A stretch of 64,000 bases of DNA from positions 1,736,001 to 1,800,000 of the forward strand of contig NZ_CP084260.1 of the NCBI RefSeq assembly GCF_022879575.1, in the 5' to 3' direction. Source of the stretch: Caballeronia sp. SL2Y3 (lineage in GTDB: Bacteria > Pseudomonadota > Gammaproteobacteria > Burkholderiales > Burkholderiaceae). A program made the translations under genes and the position numbers. Positions within the stretch are counted from its first letter, which is position 1. Every line of letters starts with the position of its first letter. The notes below the pieces were generated by a model. The model was not told the origin of the DNA. It searched no databases and saw only the letters and a list, made by a program, of their open reading frames with translations. This document shows, in pieces, positions 12,361 to 23,762 of this stretch.

Positions 12361-14928
12361 TCAGCGCCCCATCCAGTAACGCGCGTGCGTTTGCCGGTAG
12401 CGATCGAGCACGATCTCCTCACCCATGTCGATGCGCGCCGCGCCGTCCTCGTCGGTGCGCGTGAGCGCGATGTCGCGCAACCGGTAGCGCGCGTACACCG
12501 TGGGATTTGGATGGTGAAAGCGGTTGCGATAGCCTACCTGAAATACCGCGGCGAGCGGCCCGACCGAATCGAGGAACGGCTCGGTCGACGACGTGCGGCT
12601 GCCGTGATGCGGCACGATCAGCACGTCGGCGCGCAGCGCGGCGGCATCGCGCGCGAGCAGCGTGCGTTCGACGTCCGCTTCGATATCGGCGGTGAAAAGC
12701 GCGGCGCGCCCCGCCGCGTTCGTCACCTTCAGCACGCAAGCCTGATGATTCGGCGTGCCCGTGAGCGGCCCCGGGTCGGGCCATAGCACGCGGAAATCCA
12801 CGCGGTCCCATGTCCAGTGCTGGCCGGCGACGCAACGCAGCGTATCACCGCCGCGCTTCCCGGCATCGGACCAGAGCGGATGGCTTGCGGGCAGCGACGC
12901 CAGCAGTTGCCGCACCGGGACCGCTTGCAGCACTGCGGGCGCGCCGCCCGCGTGATCCGAATCGGAATGGCTCACGACGAGCGCATCCAGCGAACGCACG
13001 CCCGTTGCAAGCAGATACGGCGCGACGATGCGCTCGCCCGCGTGCGTCGACTCGGGGCCGGGACCGGCGTCGAAAAGCAGCGTGTGCCGCGCTGTCTCGA
13101 CGACGAGCGCCGAGCCTTGTCCGATATCGAGCGCGGTCACGCGAAACGCGCCTTGTGCGACGCCGCTCGACGCCGGCATGACAAGCGGCAGCCACGTGAG
13201 CGGCACGGCGAAGCGCAGGGGCCAGCCGCGCGGCGCGAGCGCCCATGCCGCGCCCGCGAGCGACGCGGCGAGCGCGAACATGCCGGGCTGCGGCAAGCGC
13301 CACAGCGACCATGCGGGGCCCGCGTCGGCTAGACGTTCGAGCGCGTCGAAGAGGATGCAGAGTGCGCCGTGCGCTAGGTGAAGCATCGGTACGTCGAGCG
13401 GTGCCGGAAGGATCAGCGCGGCAAGCGTCGCCGGCGTCACGACGAAGCTGATCCAGGGAATCGCGAACGCGTTGGCGAGCGGGCCGACGAGCGGAATCTG
13501 CGAGAACCAGTAGGCGGTCAACGGCGCGAGTGACAGCGTGACGGCGTATTGAACGCGTGCGCTCGATGCCAGATGCCCGCGTATCTTGTCAGCGGCGCGG
13601 CGGCACGCGCTTGTCAGCGAGCGCGAGGGCTTACGCGACGGCGCATCGGCGACGGCTTCGCCCGACGCGCCCTCATCCGGCAGCACCGGATCACGCGCCT
13701 CCATGCCCGCGAGCCAGTCGTCGGTGTCATCGGACGGCGCTTTCTTGGCGTGCCTGCCGTACGCCGCGATGGCATGCAGAATCGCCGCCACCGCGACGAA
13801 CGAGAGCCAGAATCCGGGCGATGTCACCGCCCACGGGTCCGCGATCAGCACGAACCCGAGCGCCCACGCGAGCACGAGCGACGCCGCCGGCCGCCGCCCG
13901 CCGACGAACGCGACGGCGAACACCGCGAGCGTCCACAAGGTGCGCTGCGCGGGTACGTTGAAGCCGGCGAGCGCGGCATAGAACGCCGCGAACGACGCCG
14001 CGCCGAGCGCCGCCACTTTCGGCGCCGCCACGACGAGCGGCGCCGGCACGCCACGCAAGCGGATGCGCTTCCACACGAAGCCGCAGATGAACGCCGCAAG
14101 CCCCGCGACGAAGCCGATGTGCAGGCCGGAAATGGCGACGAGATGACTCGTGCCGGTCGCGCGCAGAATGGCCCAGTCGGCATCGCTCACGGAATCCTGC
14201 GCGCCCACCGCCAGCGCGACGACGATCCCGCGATGCGGCGCATCCGCGATCACGGTTTCGATGCGCTGCCGGATGCGCGCGCGCCACCGGTCGATGGTGA
14301 GCCACGGTCCGATCGCATCGCCGCGAAGGCGTCGCGCGGGCCGGCTGGCGGACACCGAGCCGGTCGCGCGAATGCCGCGCTCGAGCAAGCTCACTTCGCT
14401 ATCGCGCAACGAGAAGTTTGCGTTGGCATGCGCGCGCTTGAGCCGCGCCGTGAGCGTCCAGCGTTGACCCGCCACGAGCGCTGGCAGCGTCGCGGGCATC
14501 GAAAGCAGCCTCACGATGCGCGGGAAATCGCGTAAGCGCGCGCCGTTCGACTCGACTTCGAAGAGAAAGCGCGTGCCTTCCGCTTGCGGCTCAGGCAGAC
14601 CGCGCACGAAGCCGGTCAGTTCGATATCGCGCTGCTCGAACTCGACCGGCAAGTGCTGCTGCAAGCGCACTTCGGCGCGCACGGCGGCGTAGGCGAAGCC
14701 GATTGCAGCGGCTGCAATCGCGAAAGCCACGATACGCCGCCGCCCGCGCAGCACGCAACCGACGCACGCCGCCACGCAAGCAAGTGCGAAGCAAGCCGCC
14801 CAGCCGCCGACACCCGGCAACGCGGCCTGTTGCTGCAACCACGCAACGCCCAATGCAAAACACAGCAACACCGCCCGCACGCCTCTGCTCTCTTCTATCG
14901 TCACGCGAAACGCATCCGCCCGGATCAA
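12361..14928 (-). CDS. comEC: DNA internalisation-related competence protein ComEC/Rec2
   Basis: Inner-membrane channel for uptake of single-stranded DNA in natural transformation. The protein is up to 855 aa. N-terminal hydrophobic segments and a DUF4131-like region (to about 200) are followed by the polytopic Competence domain (about 215-560, with GTSHLVAISGLHIGFVAGL). The C-terminal metallo-beta-lactamase domain (about 595-850) has DIGQGSALVVE, FDAGPG, SHSDSDHAGG and VPHHGSRTSS. The TTG at 14928 is the longest start; GTG at 14880 (reading (M)RAVLLCFALG) is a good alternative and more like relatives. No frameshift is visible. Confidence 0.92.
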   Translation of the reverse strand: MIRADAFRVTIEESRGVRAVLLCFALGVAWLQQQAALPGVGGWAACFALACVAACVGCVLRGRRRIVAFAIAAAAIGFAYAAVRAEVRLQQHLPVEFEQRDIELTGFVRGLPEPQAEGTRFLFEVESNGARLRDFPRIVRLLSMPATLPALVAGQRWTLTARLKRAHANANFSLRDSEVSLLERGIRATGSVSASRPARRLRGDAIGPWLTIDRWRARIRQRIETVIADAPHRGIVVALAVGAQDSVSDADWAILRATGTSHLVAISGLHIGFVAGLAAFICGFVWKRIRLRGVPAPLVVAAPKVAALGAASFAAFYAALAGFNVPAQRTLWTLAVFAVAFVGGRRPAASLVLAWALGFVLIADPWAVTSPGFWLSFVAVAAILHAIAAYGRHAKKAPSDDTDDWLAGMEARDPVLPDEGASGEAVADAPSRKPSRSLTSACRRAADKIRGHLASSARVQYAVTLSLAPLTAYWFSQIPLVGPLANAFAIPWISFVVTPATLAALILPAPLDVPMLHLAHGALCILFDALERLADAGPAWSLWRLPQPGMFALAASLAGAAWALAPRGWPLRFAVPLTWLPLVMPASSGVAQGAFRVTALDIGQGSALVVETARHTLLFDAGPGPESTHAGERIVAPYLLATGVRSLDALVVSHSDSDHAGGAPAVLQAVPVRQLLASLPASHPLWSDAGKRGGDTLRCVAGQHWTWDRVDFRVLWPDPGPLTGTPNHQACVLKVTNAAGRAALFTADIEADVERTLLARDAAALRADVLIVPHHGSRTSSTEPFLDSVGPLAAVFQVGYRNRFHHPNPTVYARYRLRDIALTRTDEDGAARIDMGEEIVLDRYRQTHARYWMGR

Positions 14929-14963
14929 AATCAGTGATCCGAAGCAAATGCAACCGTGAACGA

Positions 14964-15752
14964 TTATGAAGCCGCGAGTGCGAGCCGGGGCAGCGCGGCG
15001 TGGGCGTTAGCCGTTGTGCCTAGTGAAAGCGCGTCTTCGCCGATGCCGCGCAGTTGCGCGAGCACCTTCGCGATGCCCGCGACCTGATCCGGCGTATTGC
15101 GGCCCTTGTAGCGCCAGGCGGGCGCAATGTCGGGCGCGTCGGTTTCGAGCACGATGGCATCGAGCGGAAGATCGGCCGCGAGCCGTCTGATCTGGCGCGC
15201 CCGCTCGAACGTCAGATTGCCGCCGAAACCGAGCCGCATGCCCTGCGCGATGAACGCCTCGGCCTGCTGGAAGCTGCCGTTGAACGCATGCGCGATGCCG
15301 CAATGAATGTCGTGCACGCGCAGGCCCTTCAGCACCTTGTCCTGCGACTTGCGCACGTGGCAAATCACGGGCAACTGGAACTCGCGGGCGAGCTTCAGTT
15401 GCTCGTAGTAGAAGAACTGCTGGCGCGCGTCGTCGAGCGTCGGCACGAAGTAATCCAGCCCGATCTCGCCGATGCCGACGAAGCGCGGATCATCCATGCT
15501 CGCCGCGATCTGCTCGCGCAGCACGTGCAGATCATCGTCGGTGGCGCGCGGCGTGAATAGCGGATGGATGCCGAGCGCATACGCGCCGCCCTCGATGCGA
15601 TGCGCCAGCGCGCGCACCGTATCGAAGTTCGACCGCTCGACGCCCGGAATCACGATGCGCGTCACCGCTGCGTCGATGGCCGCGCGGACCACGGCGTCGC
15701 GGTCCGCGTCGAACTCGGAGGCATCGAGGTGACAGTGCGTGTCGATCCACAT
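14964..15752 (-). CDS. TatD-family metal-dependent DNase
   Basis: A 262-aa TIM-barrel amidohydrolase-superfamily nuclease. WIDTHCHLD (His6, His8), GEIGLDY (Glu ligand), PVICHVRKS, IAHAFNGS and ETDAPDIAP (Asp ligand) make a complete metal site. Relatives are 3'-5' DNases or D-aminoacyl-tRNA deacylase-like proteins. It lies between lolD and comEC on the same strand; in many beta-proteobacteria tatD follows lolCD in this order. Confidence 0.92.
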   Translation of the reverse strand: MWIDTHCHLDASEFDADRDAVVRAAIDAAVTRIVIPGVERSNFDTVRALAHRIEGGAYALGIHPLFTPRATDDDLHVLREQIAASMDDPRFVGIGEIGLDYFVPTLDDARQQFFYYEQLKLAREFQLPVICHVRKSQDKVLKGLRVHDIHCGIAHAFNGSFQQAEAFIAQGMRLGFGGNLTFERARQIRRLAADLPLDAIVLETDAPDIAPAWRYKGRNTPDQVAGIAKVLAQLRGIGEDALSLGTTANAHAALPRLALAAS

Positions 15753-15776
15753 GGCGTCCTCCGAGGCGCGCGGCGC

Positions 15777-16482
<706 letters not shown>

Positions 16483-16490
<8 letters not shown>

Positions 16491-17736
16491 AGCGCAGCGC
16501 CTCCGCCGGACGAACCTTCGCGCCGCGCCAGCTCGGATAGAGCGTCGCGAGCGACGACAACAGAAACGCGATGACGCCGATCTTCATGACATCGCCCGGC
16601 ACGAGCTCGGACGGCAGCTCGCTGATGAAATACACCGAAGGCGGCAGGAACTGCACGCCGAGCAGATGCTCGATCATCGGCACGAGCCACGGAATGCTCC
16701 ACGCGATCAGGCAGCCGAGCGACACGCCCAGCGCCGTGCCAATAAAGCCGATCGTCACGCCCTGCACCACGAATATCTTCATGATCGAGCCGGGCTGCGC
16801 GCCGAGCGTGCGCAGAATGGCGATATCGGCCTGCTTGTCGGTGACGGTCATCACGAGCGACGACACGAGATTGAACGCCGCCACCGCGATGATCAGCGTG
16901 AGAATGATGAACATCATGCGCTTTTCGATCTGCACGGCGGAGAACCACGTCTTGTTCTGCTGCGTCCAGTCGCGGATATAGAGTTCGCCGGAGAGCGTGT
17001 GCGACAGTTGCCGCGCGACTTCGGGCGCGCGCTGCATGTCTTTCAGGCGCAGGCGCACGCCGGTCGGCGCGGGCAAGCGAAAGAGCGCCTGCGCGTCGCG
17101 GATCGAAATGAGCGCGAGCGTCGAATCGTATTCGTAGTGACCGGATTCAAAGATGCCGACGACCGTGAACTGCTTGAGGCGCGGCATCATGCCCGCGGGC
17201 GTGATGGTGCCTTCGGGCGCGACGAGCGTGATTTTGTCGCCTGTCATAACGCCGAGGTTGGTCGCGAGATCGGCGCCGAGCACGATGCCGAATTCACCGG
17301 GAACCAGGTCCGCGAGCTTGCCGGCGCGCATCTCCTTGCCGATATCCGACACTTCCGGCTCCAGCGACGGTTCCACGCCGCGCAGCGCGACGCCGCTCAC
17401 CGCGCCTTGCCGCGTGAGCAGCGCCTGCGCTTCGACATAGGGCGCCGCGCCGATCACTTCGGGATTGCGCTTGGCTTCCTGCGCGGTCAGTTGCCAGTTG
17501 GGCATGGAGCCGGTCGGCGAGAAGATCTCGACGTGCGCGAGCACGGAGAGCATGCGGTCGCGCACTTCCTTCTGAAAGCCGTTCATGACCGAGAGCACGA
17601 CGATCAGCGCGGCGACGCCGAGCGCGATGCCCGCCATCGACACGAGCGCGATGAATGAGATGAAGCCGTTGCCTGTCGTGCGTTTGCTGGCGCGCGTGTA
17701 GCGCCAGCCGATCTGCCATTCGTACGGAAGTTTCAA
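16483..17736 (-). CDS. lolC: Lipoprotein-releasing ABC transporter permease LolC/LolE
   Basis: Integral membrane permease of the LolCDE complex, 417 aa. It has the N-terminal [16 protein letters not shown], a first TM at about 28-52 ([22 protein letters not shown]), a large periplasmic domain and three C-terminal TM segments of the FtsX type, ending [16 protein letters not shown]. Only one permease gene accompanies lolD, so the complex is probably a homodimeric LolF-type arrangement. The start is TTG at 17736, with AAGGA about 8 nt upstream; the longer open frame reads through the divergent promoter region. Confidence 0.92.
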
Positions 17737-17957
17737 GCGAATCCTTGTGTCTGGTGTTGCTGCGTGGCTGTACGACGGCGCATGACGAATGCCGTGTAAA
17801 TCGCCCGTTGATGGCGGCGCATGACAGGTCCATTCGCCGCGCGCCGCGAAATTTGCGAAAGTTTGCCACACCTGGAGTCGGCGCCGTAACAAGCGCGGGT
17901 CGTGCAGCGCTCGGCGCATCGCGCCCGCGCCGATCACGCCTGCCGCTTTGCCCTACA

Positions 17958-19070
17958 ATGCCGACCATCATGCCCGTTCCCGACCTTCACCTTCTGCTGC
18001 CGTTCGCCCTGCCCTCGGCGGCGGACGCCGCAACCGCGCTGCACGGACTGGAAAGCGCGGCGCTCGACATGCTGCTCGCCCGCGCGACGCTCGAAGAACG
18101 CGTGATCGGCGAAGATTTTCAGCGCACGCTGCCGCACGAGCGCTGGATCGCGCAACGCTTCGGGCTCGCTTCGCCGAACGCGGGCCAACGTTATGCCGAC
18201 GACGCCCCGCTCGCGCCCTTCATGCTCCTCGCCGATGGCGGCGATCCCGGCGCCTCCGATGCCGGGGACGCGGCCCTTTGGGCCTGCATCGAGCCGGTTC
18301 ATGTCCGCATCGCGCACGATCATCTCGTGTTGATCGACCCGGCCACGCTCGGCGTGCGCACCGAAGAAGCGCGCGCGCTGCTGGACACCGCGCGGCCGGT
18401 TATCGAAGACTTGGGGCTCGCGTTGCAGGCGCCTACGCCGCTGCGCTGGTACGTTTCGGGCGACGCGCTCGGCGCGCTCGCGGGCGCGTCGCCGTTGCGC
18501 GCGGCGGGACGCAACATCGAAATCTGGCTGCCGCACGAAGCCCGCACCGGCGAACGCTCGCGCCCGTGGATGAAGTTGCAGAACGAAGTGCAGATGGCGT
18601 GGTTCGAGCACCCGCTGAACGTCGAGCGCGAGTCGCGCGGACTGCCGCCGATCAATTCGATCTGGCTGCACGGACAAGGCGCGATGCGTCCGGTCACGCG
18701 CCCGTTCGCCGCCGTAATGTCCGATGCCGCCGCCACGCGCGGCCTCGCGCTCGCTTCAGGCGTGAAACCGTCGACGCCGCCGGAGTCGTTTGCAGCGCTT
18801 CCGAAAGGCGGCGAAGGCGCGACGCTCGTCGAACTGGACCCGTTCTCCGCGCCTTTCATCGAGCAGGACTGGGCGCGCTGGAACGCCGCGCTGAAGACGC
18901 TCGAAGACGCGTGGTTCGCGCCGGCGCTCGATGCGCTATCGAACGCTTCGCTCAAGCGCCTGCGTCTCACGTTATGCGGCGATACCGGCTCGGTCACGCT
19001 ATCGGTCACGCGCGGCGACTTGCGCAAGTTCTGGCGCCGCCGGCCGATTGCGGCGCTTCTCATCGAATAA
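17958..19070 (+). CDS. RpfE-like conserved protein (COG4255 type)
   Basis: A 370-aa protein without a recognisable catalytic motif. It begins MPTIMPVPDLHLLLPFALP and contains HVRIAHDHLVLIDP, EIWLPHEARTGERSRPWMKLQNEVQM and NSIWLHGQG, typical of the conserved proteins placed next to recJ and sometimes annotated as RpfE or phosphoglycerate-mutase-like. The last label is not supported by any visible active-site residues. It lies 12 bp upstream of recJ, implying one operon. A second ATG at 17970 is an equally plausible start. Confidence 0.75.
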   Translation: MPTIMPVPDLHLLLPFALPSAADAATALHGLESAALDMLLARATLEERVIGEDFQRTLPHERWIAQRFGLASPNAGQRYADDAPLAPFMLLADGGDPGASDAGDAALWACIEPVHVRIAHDHLVLIDPATLGVRTEEARALLDTARPVIEDLGLALQAPTPLRWYVSGDALGALAGASPLRAAGRNIEIWLPHEARTGERSRPWMKLQNEVQMAWFEHPLNVERESRGLPPINSIWLHGQGAMRPVTRPFAAVMSDAAATRGLALASGVKPSTPPESFAALPKGGEGATLVELDPFSAPFIEQDWARWNAALKTLEDAWFAPALDALSNASLKRLRLTLCGDTGSVTLSVTRGDLRKFWRRRPIAALLIE

Positions 19071-19082
19071 GGCTCTTTCCGC

Positions 19083-20783
19083 ATGACGCGAATCGTTACC
19101 CGCGCCTCGTCCCCCGCCGATGCCGAAGCCCTGATGCGCCACGGCCTGCATCCCGTGATCGCGCGGCTCTACGCGGCGCGCGGCGTCACGTCGCCGGACG
19201 AAGTCGAAACCGAGTTGAAGCGCCTGCACGCGCCGGTCGGCCTGAAGGGCTGCGACGCCGCCGCCGCCGTGCTCGCCGATGCGCTCGCGGCGGGCAAGCG
19301 CATGCTCGTCGTCGCGGACTACGACTGCGACGGCGCGACCGCCTGCGCGGTCGCCGTGCGCGGCCTGCGCATGTTCGGCGCGACCATCGACTATCTCGTG
19401 CCGAACCGCTTTGAATACGGCTACGGACTGACGCCCGAGATCGTCGAACTGGCCGCGCGCTCGCCGCTCGGCACGCCCGACTTGCTGATCACCGTCGATA
19501 ACGGCATCGCGAGCGTCGAAGGCGTCGCGGCGGCCAACGCGCTCGGCATCGACGTCGTCGTGACCGATCATCACCTGCCCGGCGACGAACTGCCGGCCGC
19601 CCGCGCGATCGTCAATCCGAATCAGCCGGGCTGCGGCTTTCCGAGCAAATGCATCGCGGGCGTCGGCGTGATGTTCTACGTGCTGCTCGCGCTGCGTGCG
19701 GAGTTGCGCCGGCGCGGCGCGTACGAGCGCACGCCGGAGCCGCGTCTCGACGGCTTGCTCGATCTCGTCGCGCTCGGCACCGTGGCCGACGTCGTGAAGC
19801 TCGACGGCAACAACCGCATCCTCGTCGCGCAGGGTTTGAAGCGCATCCGCGCGGGCCGCATGCAGCCGGGCATCGCCGCGCTGTTCCGCGCGGCGGGCCG
19901 CGATGCGCGCGCCGCGTCGGGCTTCGATCTCGGCTTCGCGCTCGGGCCGCGCCTGAACGCGGCGGGACGGCTCTCGGACATGTCGCTCGGCATCGAATGC
20001 TTGACGACCGACGACATCGGCCGCGCATGGGAACTCGCGCAGCAGCTGGACGCGATGAACCGCGAGCGGCGCGAAATCGAAGCCGGCATGCAGCAACAGG
20101 CGCTCGCCGAACTGCAATCGTTCGATGCCGGCGAGCGCGCGACGCTCACGCTCTACGACGCGAGCTGGCATCAGGGCGTGATCGGCATCGTCGCGGGACG
20201 GCTGAAGGAGCGCTTTCACCGGCCGTCGTTCACGTTCGCGCACGCCGACGACGCGGGCACGCTCTCGAAAGGCTCCGGCCGCTCGATTCCGGGCTTCCAT
20301 CTGCGCGATGCCGTCGATCTCATCAGCAAGCGGGAGCCCGGTCTCATCCACAAGTTCGGCGGCCACGCGATGGCGGCGGGCCTCACGCTCGCCACCGCCG
20401 ACATTCCGCGCTTCACCGACGCGTTCGAAGCGGTCGGCCGCGAGTGGCTGACCGCCGACGCGCTCTCGCGGACCATCGAGACGGACGGCGAGCTGGAGGA
20501 TGCGTACTTCACGCCGCAATTCATCGAGCTGCTGGACGCGGCGGTCTGGGGACAGGGCTTTCCGGCGCCGACGTTTTCGGGCGAGTTCGACGTCGCTTCG
20601 CAATCGCTCGTGAAAGACAAGCACCTGAAGCTGCAATTGATGCGCGGTCGTCAGCGTTTCAACGCGATCTGGTTCAACCACGTCGATCCGCTGCCACCGC
20701 GCGCGACGGTCGCGTACCGGCTCGTCAGCGATTCGTGGAACGGCGTGGCGCGCGTGCAGCTGATCGTCGAGCACGCGGCTTAA
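19083..20783 (+). CDS. recJ: Single-stranded-DNA-specific exonuclease RecJ
   Basis: A 5'-3' single-strand exonuclease of the RecFOR recombination and mismatch/base-excision repair pathways, 566 aa. DHH-family motifs are complete: VVADYDCDGATA (motif I), TVDNGI (motif II), VVTDHHLPGDELP (motif III, DHH), DLVALGTVADVV (motif IV), then GPRLNAAGRLSDM and the DHHA1-domain GHAMAAGLTL. The ATG at 19083 follows the RpfE-like gene by 12 bp. The end is 238 bp before prfB. Confidence 0.96.
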   Translation: MTRIVTRASSPADAEALMRHGLHPVIARLYAARGVTSPDEVETELKRLHAPVGLKGCDAAAAVLADALAAGKRMLVVADYDCDGATACAVAVRGLRMFGATIDYLVPNRFEYGYGLTPEIVELAARSPLGTPDLLITVDNGIASVEGVAAANALGIDVVVTDHHLPGDELPAARAIVNPNQPGCGFPSKCIAGVGVMFYVLLALRAELRRRGAYERTPEPRLDGLLDLVALGTVADVVKLDGNNRILVAQGLKRIRAGRMQPGIAALFRAAGRDARAASGFDLGFALGPRLNAAGRLSDMSLGIECLTTDDIGRAWELAQQLDAMNRERREIEAGMQQQALAELQSFDAGERATLTLYDASWHQGVIGIVAGRLKERFHRPSFTFAHADDAGTLSKGSGRSIPGFHLRDAVDLISKREPGLIHKFGGHAMAAGLTLATADIPRFTDAFEAVGREWLTADALSRTIETDGELEDAYFTPQFIELLDAAVWGQGFPAPTFSGEFDVASQSLVKDKHLKLQLMRGRQRFNAIWFNHVDPLPPRATVAYRLVSDSWNGVARVQLIVEHAA

Positions 20784-21021
20784 GCGGAGTCGGCATGCGC
20801 CCGCGCAACATTCACTGATCGCCGGCTCGCCAATACGGTCGCGCGATTACGGCCGGCGTTCCCGCTGGCAAGGAACACCGAGCCTTGCGCGAGGCGCCTG
20901 CACGCGGACGACAAAGCGCCCCGCTTCGCGCGTAGCGGCGTGCGTCCGCCTGCGCCGCCAGCGCGGGAAAAGCGTGTCGATCGGCTATAATTTGACCTTT
21001 TTACGAAGCCGAAGATCGACA
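20784..21021 (+). promoter_or_regulatory. recJ-prfB intergenic region with putative prfB promoter
   Basis: No gene is visible in these 238 bases. TATAAT at 20986-20991 is a perfect sigma-70 -10 box about 30 nt before the prfB start, but no clear -35 box lies 16-18 bp upstream of it. The rest is GC-rich and featureless to the eye. Confidence 0.4.
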
Positions 21022-22126
21022 ATGGAAGCAGAACGTCTCAACGCGATCGAAAGCCTTCTGGCCGACCTGCGCCGCCGCGCGGGCGAGCTACGGGGGTATC
21101 TTTGACTACGACGCCAAGTCCGCGCGTCTAGCCGAAGTCAACAAGGAACTCGAAGACCCGAACGTCTGGAACGACTCGAAGAACGCGCAGGCGCTCGGTC
21201 GTGAAAAGAAGCTGCTCGACGGCGTGGTGTCGACGCTTTCCGCCCTCGACAACGATCTGCGCGACGCCGAAGAACTCTTCGAGATGGCGCGCGAGGAAGG
21301 CGACGAAGACACGCTCGTCGCCTGCGAATCCGACGCCGACGCATTGAGAGCGCGCGTCGAAGACATGGAATTCCGCCGGATGTTCTCGAATCCGGCCGAT
21401 CCGAACAACTGCTTCATCGACATTCAGGCGGGCGCGGGCGGCACCGAGGCGTGCGACTGGGCGTCCATGCTGCTGCGCCAGTACCTGCGCTATTGCGAGC
21501 GCAAGGGCTTCAAGACCGAAGTGCTCGAAGAATCCGAAGGCGACGTCGCCGGCATCAAGAGCGCGACGATCAAGGTCGAAGGCGAGTACGCGTACGGCTA
21601 TCTGCGCACCGAAACCGGCATTCACCGGCTCGTGCGCAAGTCGCCGTTCGATTCGTCGGGCGGGCGGCACACGTCGTTCTCGTCGGTGTTCGTGTATCCG
21701 GAAATCGACGACTCCATCGAGATCGAGATCAATCCGGCCGATATTCGCACGGACACGTATCGCGCATCGGGCGCGGGCGGCCAGCACATCAACAAGACGG
21801 ACTCCGCCGTGCGTCTCACGCACGCGCCGACCGGCATCGTCGTGCAGTGCCAGAACGACCGCTCGCAGCACCGCAACCGCGCCGAAGCCATGCAGATGCT
21901 CAAGGCGCGTCTGTACGAATTCGAAATGCGCAAGCGTCAGGCGGAGCAGGACAAGCTCGAATCCAGCAAGACGGACGTGGGCTGGGGCCATCAGATCCGC
22001 TCGTACGTGCTCGACCAGAGCCGCGTGAAGGACCTTCGCACCAACGTCGAAATGAGCAACACGCGCGCCGTGCTCGACGGCGACCTCGACGACTTCATCA
22101 GCGCGAGCCTGAAACAGGGCGTTTAA
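21022..22126 (+). CDS. prfB: Peptide chain release factor 2, programmed +1 frameshift
   Basis: Recognises UGA and UAA stop codons and triggers peptide release. Coding is join(21022..21102, 21104..22126), 367 aa. The first 27 codons ([19 protein letters not shown]...) end in CTT followed by an in-frame TGA at 21103-21105. Skipping the T gives [16 protein letters not shown] and the rest of RF2. The tripeptide anticodon SPF is in [10 protein letters not shown], and the peptidyl-transferase motif GGQ is in [13 protein letters not shown]. The next gene is lysS, as in E. coli and Xanthomonas. Confidence 0.96.
21090..21106 (+). promoter_or_regulatory. prfB autoregulatory +1 recoding site
   Basis: The bases CGGGGGTATCTTTGAC contain a Shine-Dalgarno-like GGGGG run 3 nt before CTT and the slippery CTT-TGA-C. 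It is essentially identical to the E. coli RF2 site, where low RF2 lets the ribosome shift +1 at the poor-context UGA. This explains why an uncorrected translation finds two separate frames. Confidence 0.95.
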
Positions 22127-22210
22127 GTCCTGCGGCGGCGCGGCCCTCCGGTCGCGCCGCGTTCGTTAAATTCGCCGCGCATCTGCCGCATTCCAAAGCC
22201 AAGAATCATC

Positions 22211-23737
22211 ATGACCGAACCGACTCAGACGAGCGCCGCTCCCGAACTGGAAGACAACCAGATCATCGCCGAGCGCCGCGACAAGCTGCGCTCGCTGCGT
22301 GAGCAAGGCGTCGCCTATCCGAACGACTTCCGCCCGACGCATCAGGCGGCCGCGCTGCAAAGCGACTACGCCGAGACCGACAAGGAGACGCTCGAAGCGA
22401 ATCCCCTGCCCGTCGCGCTCGCGGGCCGCATGATGCTCAAGCGCGTGATGGGCAAGGCGAGCTTCGCGACGGTTCAGGACGGCAGCGGCCAGATTCAGTT
22501 CTTCGTGACGCCCGCCGATGTCGGCGCGGACGTCTACGAGGCATTCAAGAAGTGGGATCTGGGCGACATCATCGCGGCAAAAGGCGTGCTGTTTCGCACG
22601 AACAAGGGCGAGCTGTCGGTGCGCTGCACGGAACTGCGGCTCTTGTCGAAGGCGCTGCGTCCGCTGCCGGACAAGTTCCACGGCCTCGCCGATCAGGAAA
22701 CGCGCTATCGCCAGCGTTACGTCGATCTGATCGTCACGCCGGAGTCGCGCAAGACGTTCATGGCGCGCACGAAGGCCGTCACGTCGATTCGCAACTTCAT
22801 GGCGCAGGCGAACTTCATGGAAGTCGAAACGCCGATGCTGCACCCGATTCCGGGCGGCGCGGCGGCGAAGCCTTTTGTCACGCACCACAACGCGCTCGAC
22901 ATGCAGATGTTCCTGCGCATCGCGCCGGAGCTTTATCTCAAGCGGCTGATCGTCGGCGGCTTCGAGCGCGTGTTCGAGATCAATCGTAATTTCCGGAACG
23001 AAGGCGTGTCGCCGCGCCACAACCCGGAATTCACGATGATGGAGTTCTACGCGGCGTACACGGATTACCGCTGGCTGATGGACTTCACCGAACAACTGAT
23101 CCGTCAGGCCGCCGTCGATGCGCTCGGCACCGCGACCATCACGTATCAGGGACGCGAGCTGGATTTGTCGAAGCCGTTCCATCGCCTGACCATCAATCAG
23201 GCGATTCAAAAGTACGCGCCGCAGTACACCGACGCGCAGCTTGCCGACGCCGTGTTCCTGCGCGCGGAGCTGAAGAAGTTCGGCGTCGATACGACGCAGC
23301 CCGCCTTCCTGAACGCAGGCATCGGCGCGTTGCAGCTCGCGCTCTTCGAAGAGACCGCGGAATCGCAGTTGTGGGAACCGACGTATATCGTCGACTATCC
23401 GGTGGAAGTGTCGCCGCTCGCGCGGGCGTCGGATTCGGTGCCGGGCATCACGGAGCGCTTCGAGTTGTTCATCACGGGCCGCGAGATTGCGAACGGGTTC
23501 TCGGAACTGAACGATCCGGAAGATCAGGCCGCGCGCTTCCAGAAGCAGGTCGATCAGAAAGACGCGGGCGACGAGGAAGCCATGTACTTCGACGCCGACT
23601 ATATTCGCGCGCTCGAGTACGGCATGCCGCCGACGGGCGGCTGCGGCATCGGCATCGACCGTCTGGTGATGCTGCTGACCGACAGCCCGAGCATCCGCGA
23701 TGTGATTCTGTTTCCGCATCTGCGTCGGGAAGAGTGA
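22211..23737 (+). CDS. lysS: Lysine--tRNA ligase, class II
   Basis: Charges tRNA-Lys. The 508-aa protein has an N-terminal OB-fold anticodon-binding domain (about 60-175, [19 protein letters not shown]) and a class II catalytic domain with motif 1 around [15 protein letters not shown], motif 2 [20 protein letters not shown] and motif 3 [19 protein letters not shown] at 22211, 84 bp after prfB. A strong terminator follows at once, so this gene ends the housekeeping run before the accessory patch. Confidence 0.97.
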   Translation: MTEPTQTSAAPELEDNQIIAERRDKLRSLREQGVAYPNDFRPTHQAAALQSDYAETDKETLEANPLPVALAGRMMLKRVMGKASFATVQDGSGQIQFFVTPADVGADVYEAFKKWDLGDIIAAKGVLFRTNKGELSVRCTELRLLSKALRPLPDKFHGLADQETRYRQRYVDLIVTPESRKTFMARTKAVTSIRNFMAQANFMEVETPMLHPIPGGAAAKPFVTHHNALDMQMFLRIAPELYLKRLIVGGFERVFEINRNFRNEGVSPRHNPEFTMMEFYAAYTDYRWLMDFTEQLIRQAAVDALGTATITYQGRELDLSKPFHRLTINQAIQKYAPQYTDAQLADAVFLRAELKKFGVDTTQPAFLNAGIGALQLALFEETAESQLWEPTYIVDYPVEVSPLARASDSVPGITERFELFITGREIANGFSELNDPEDQAARFQKQVDQKDAGDEEAMYFDADYIRALEYGMPPTGGCGIGIDRLVMLLTDSPSIRDVILFPHLRREE

Positions 23738-23762
23738 ACGAACAGTGCGGTTTGTGTCCGGT

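Noticed and set aside
17745..17957. Extension of the RpfE-like protein by 71 codons
   Set aside because: The upstream part lies in the divergent promoter region shared with lolC, is Arg-rich, and has no ribosome site; ATG 17958 or 17970 fits the family.
22166..23719. A 517-codon minus-strand frame
   Set aside because: Antisense shadow of lysS.
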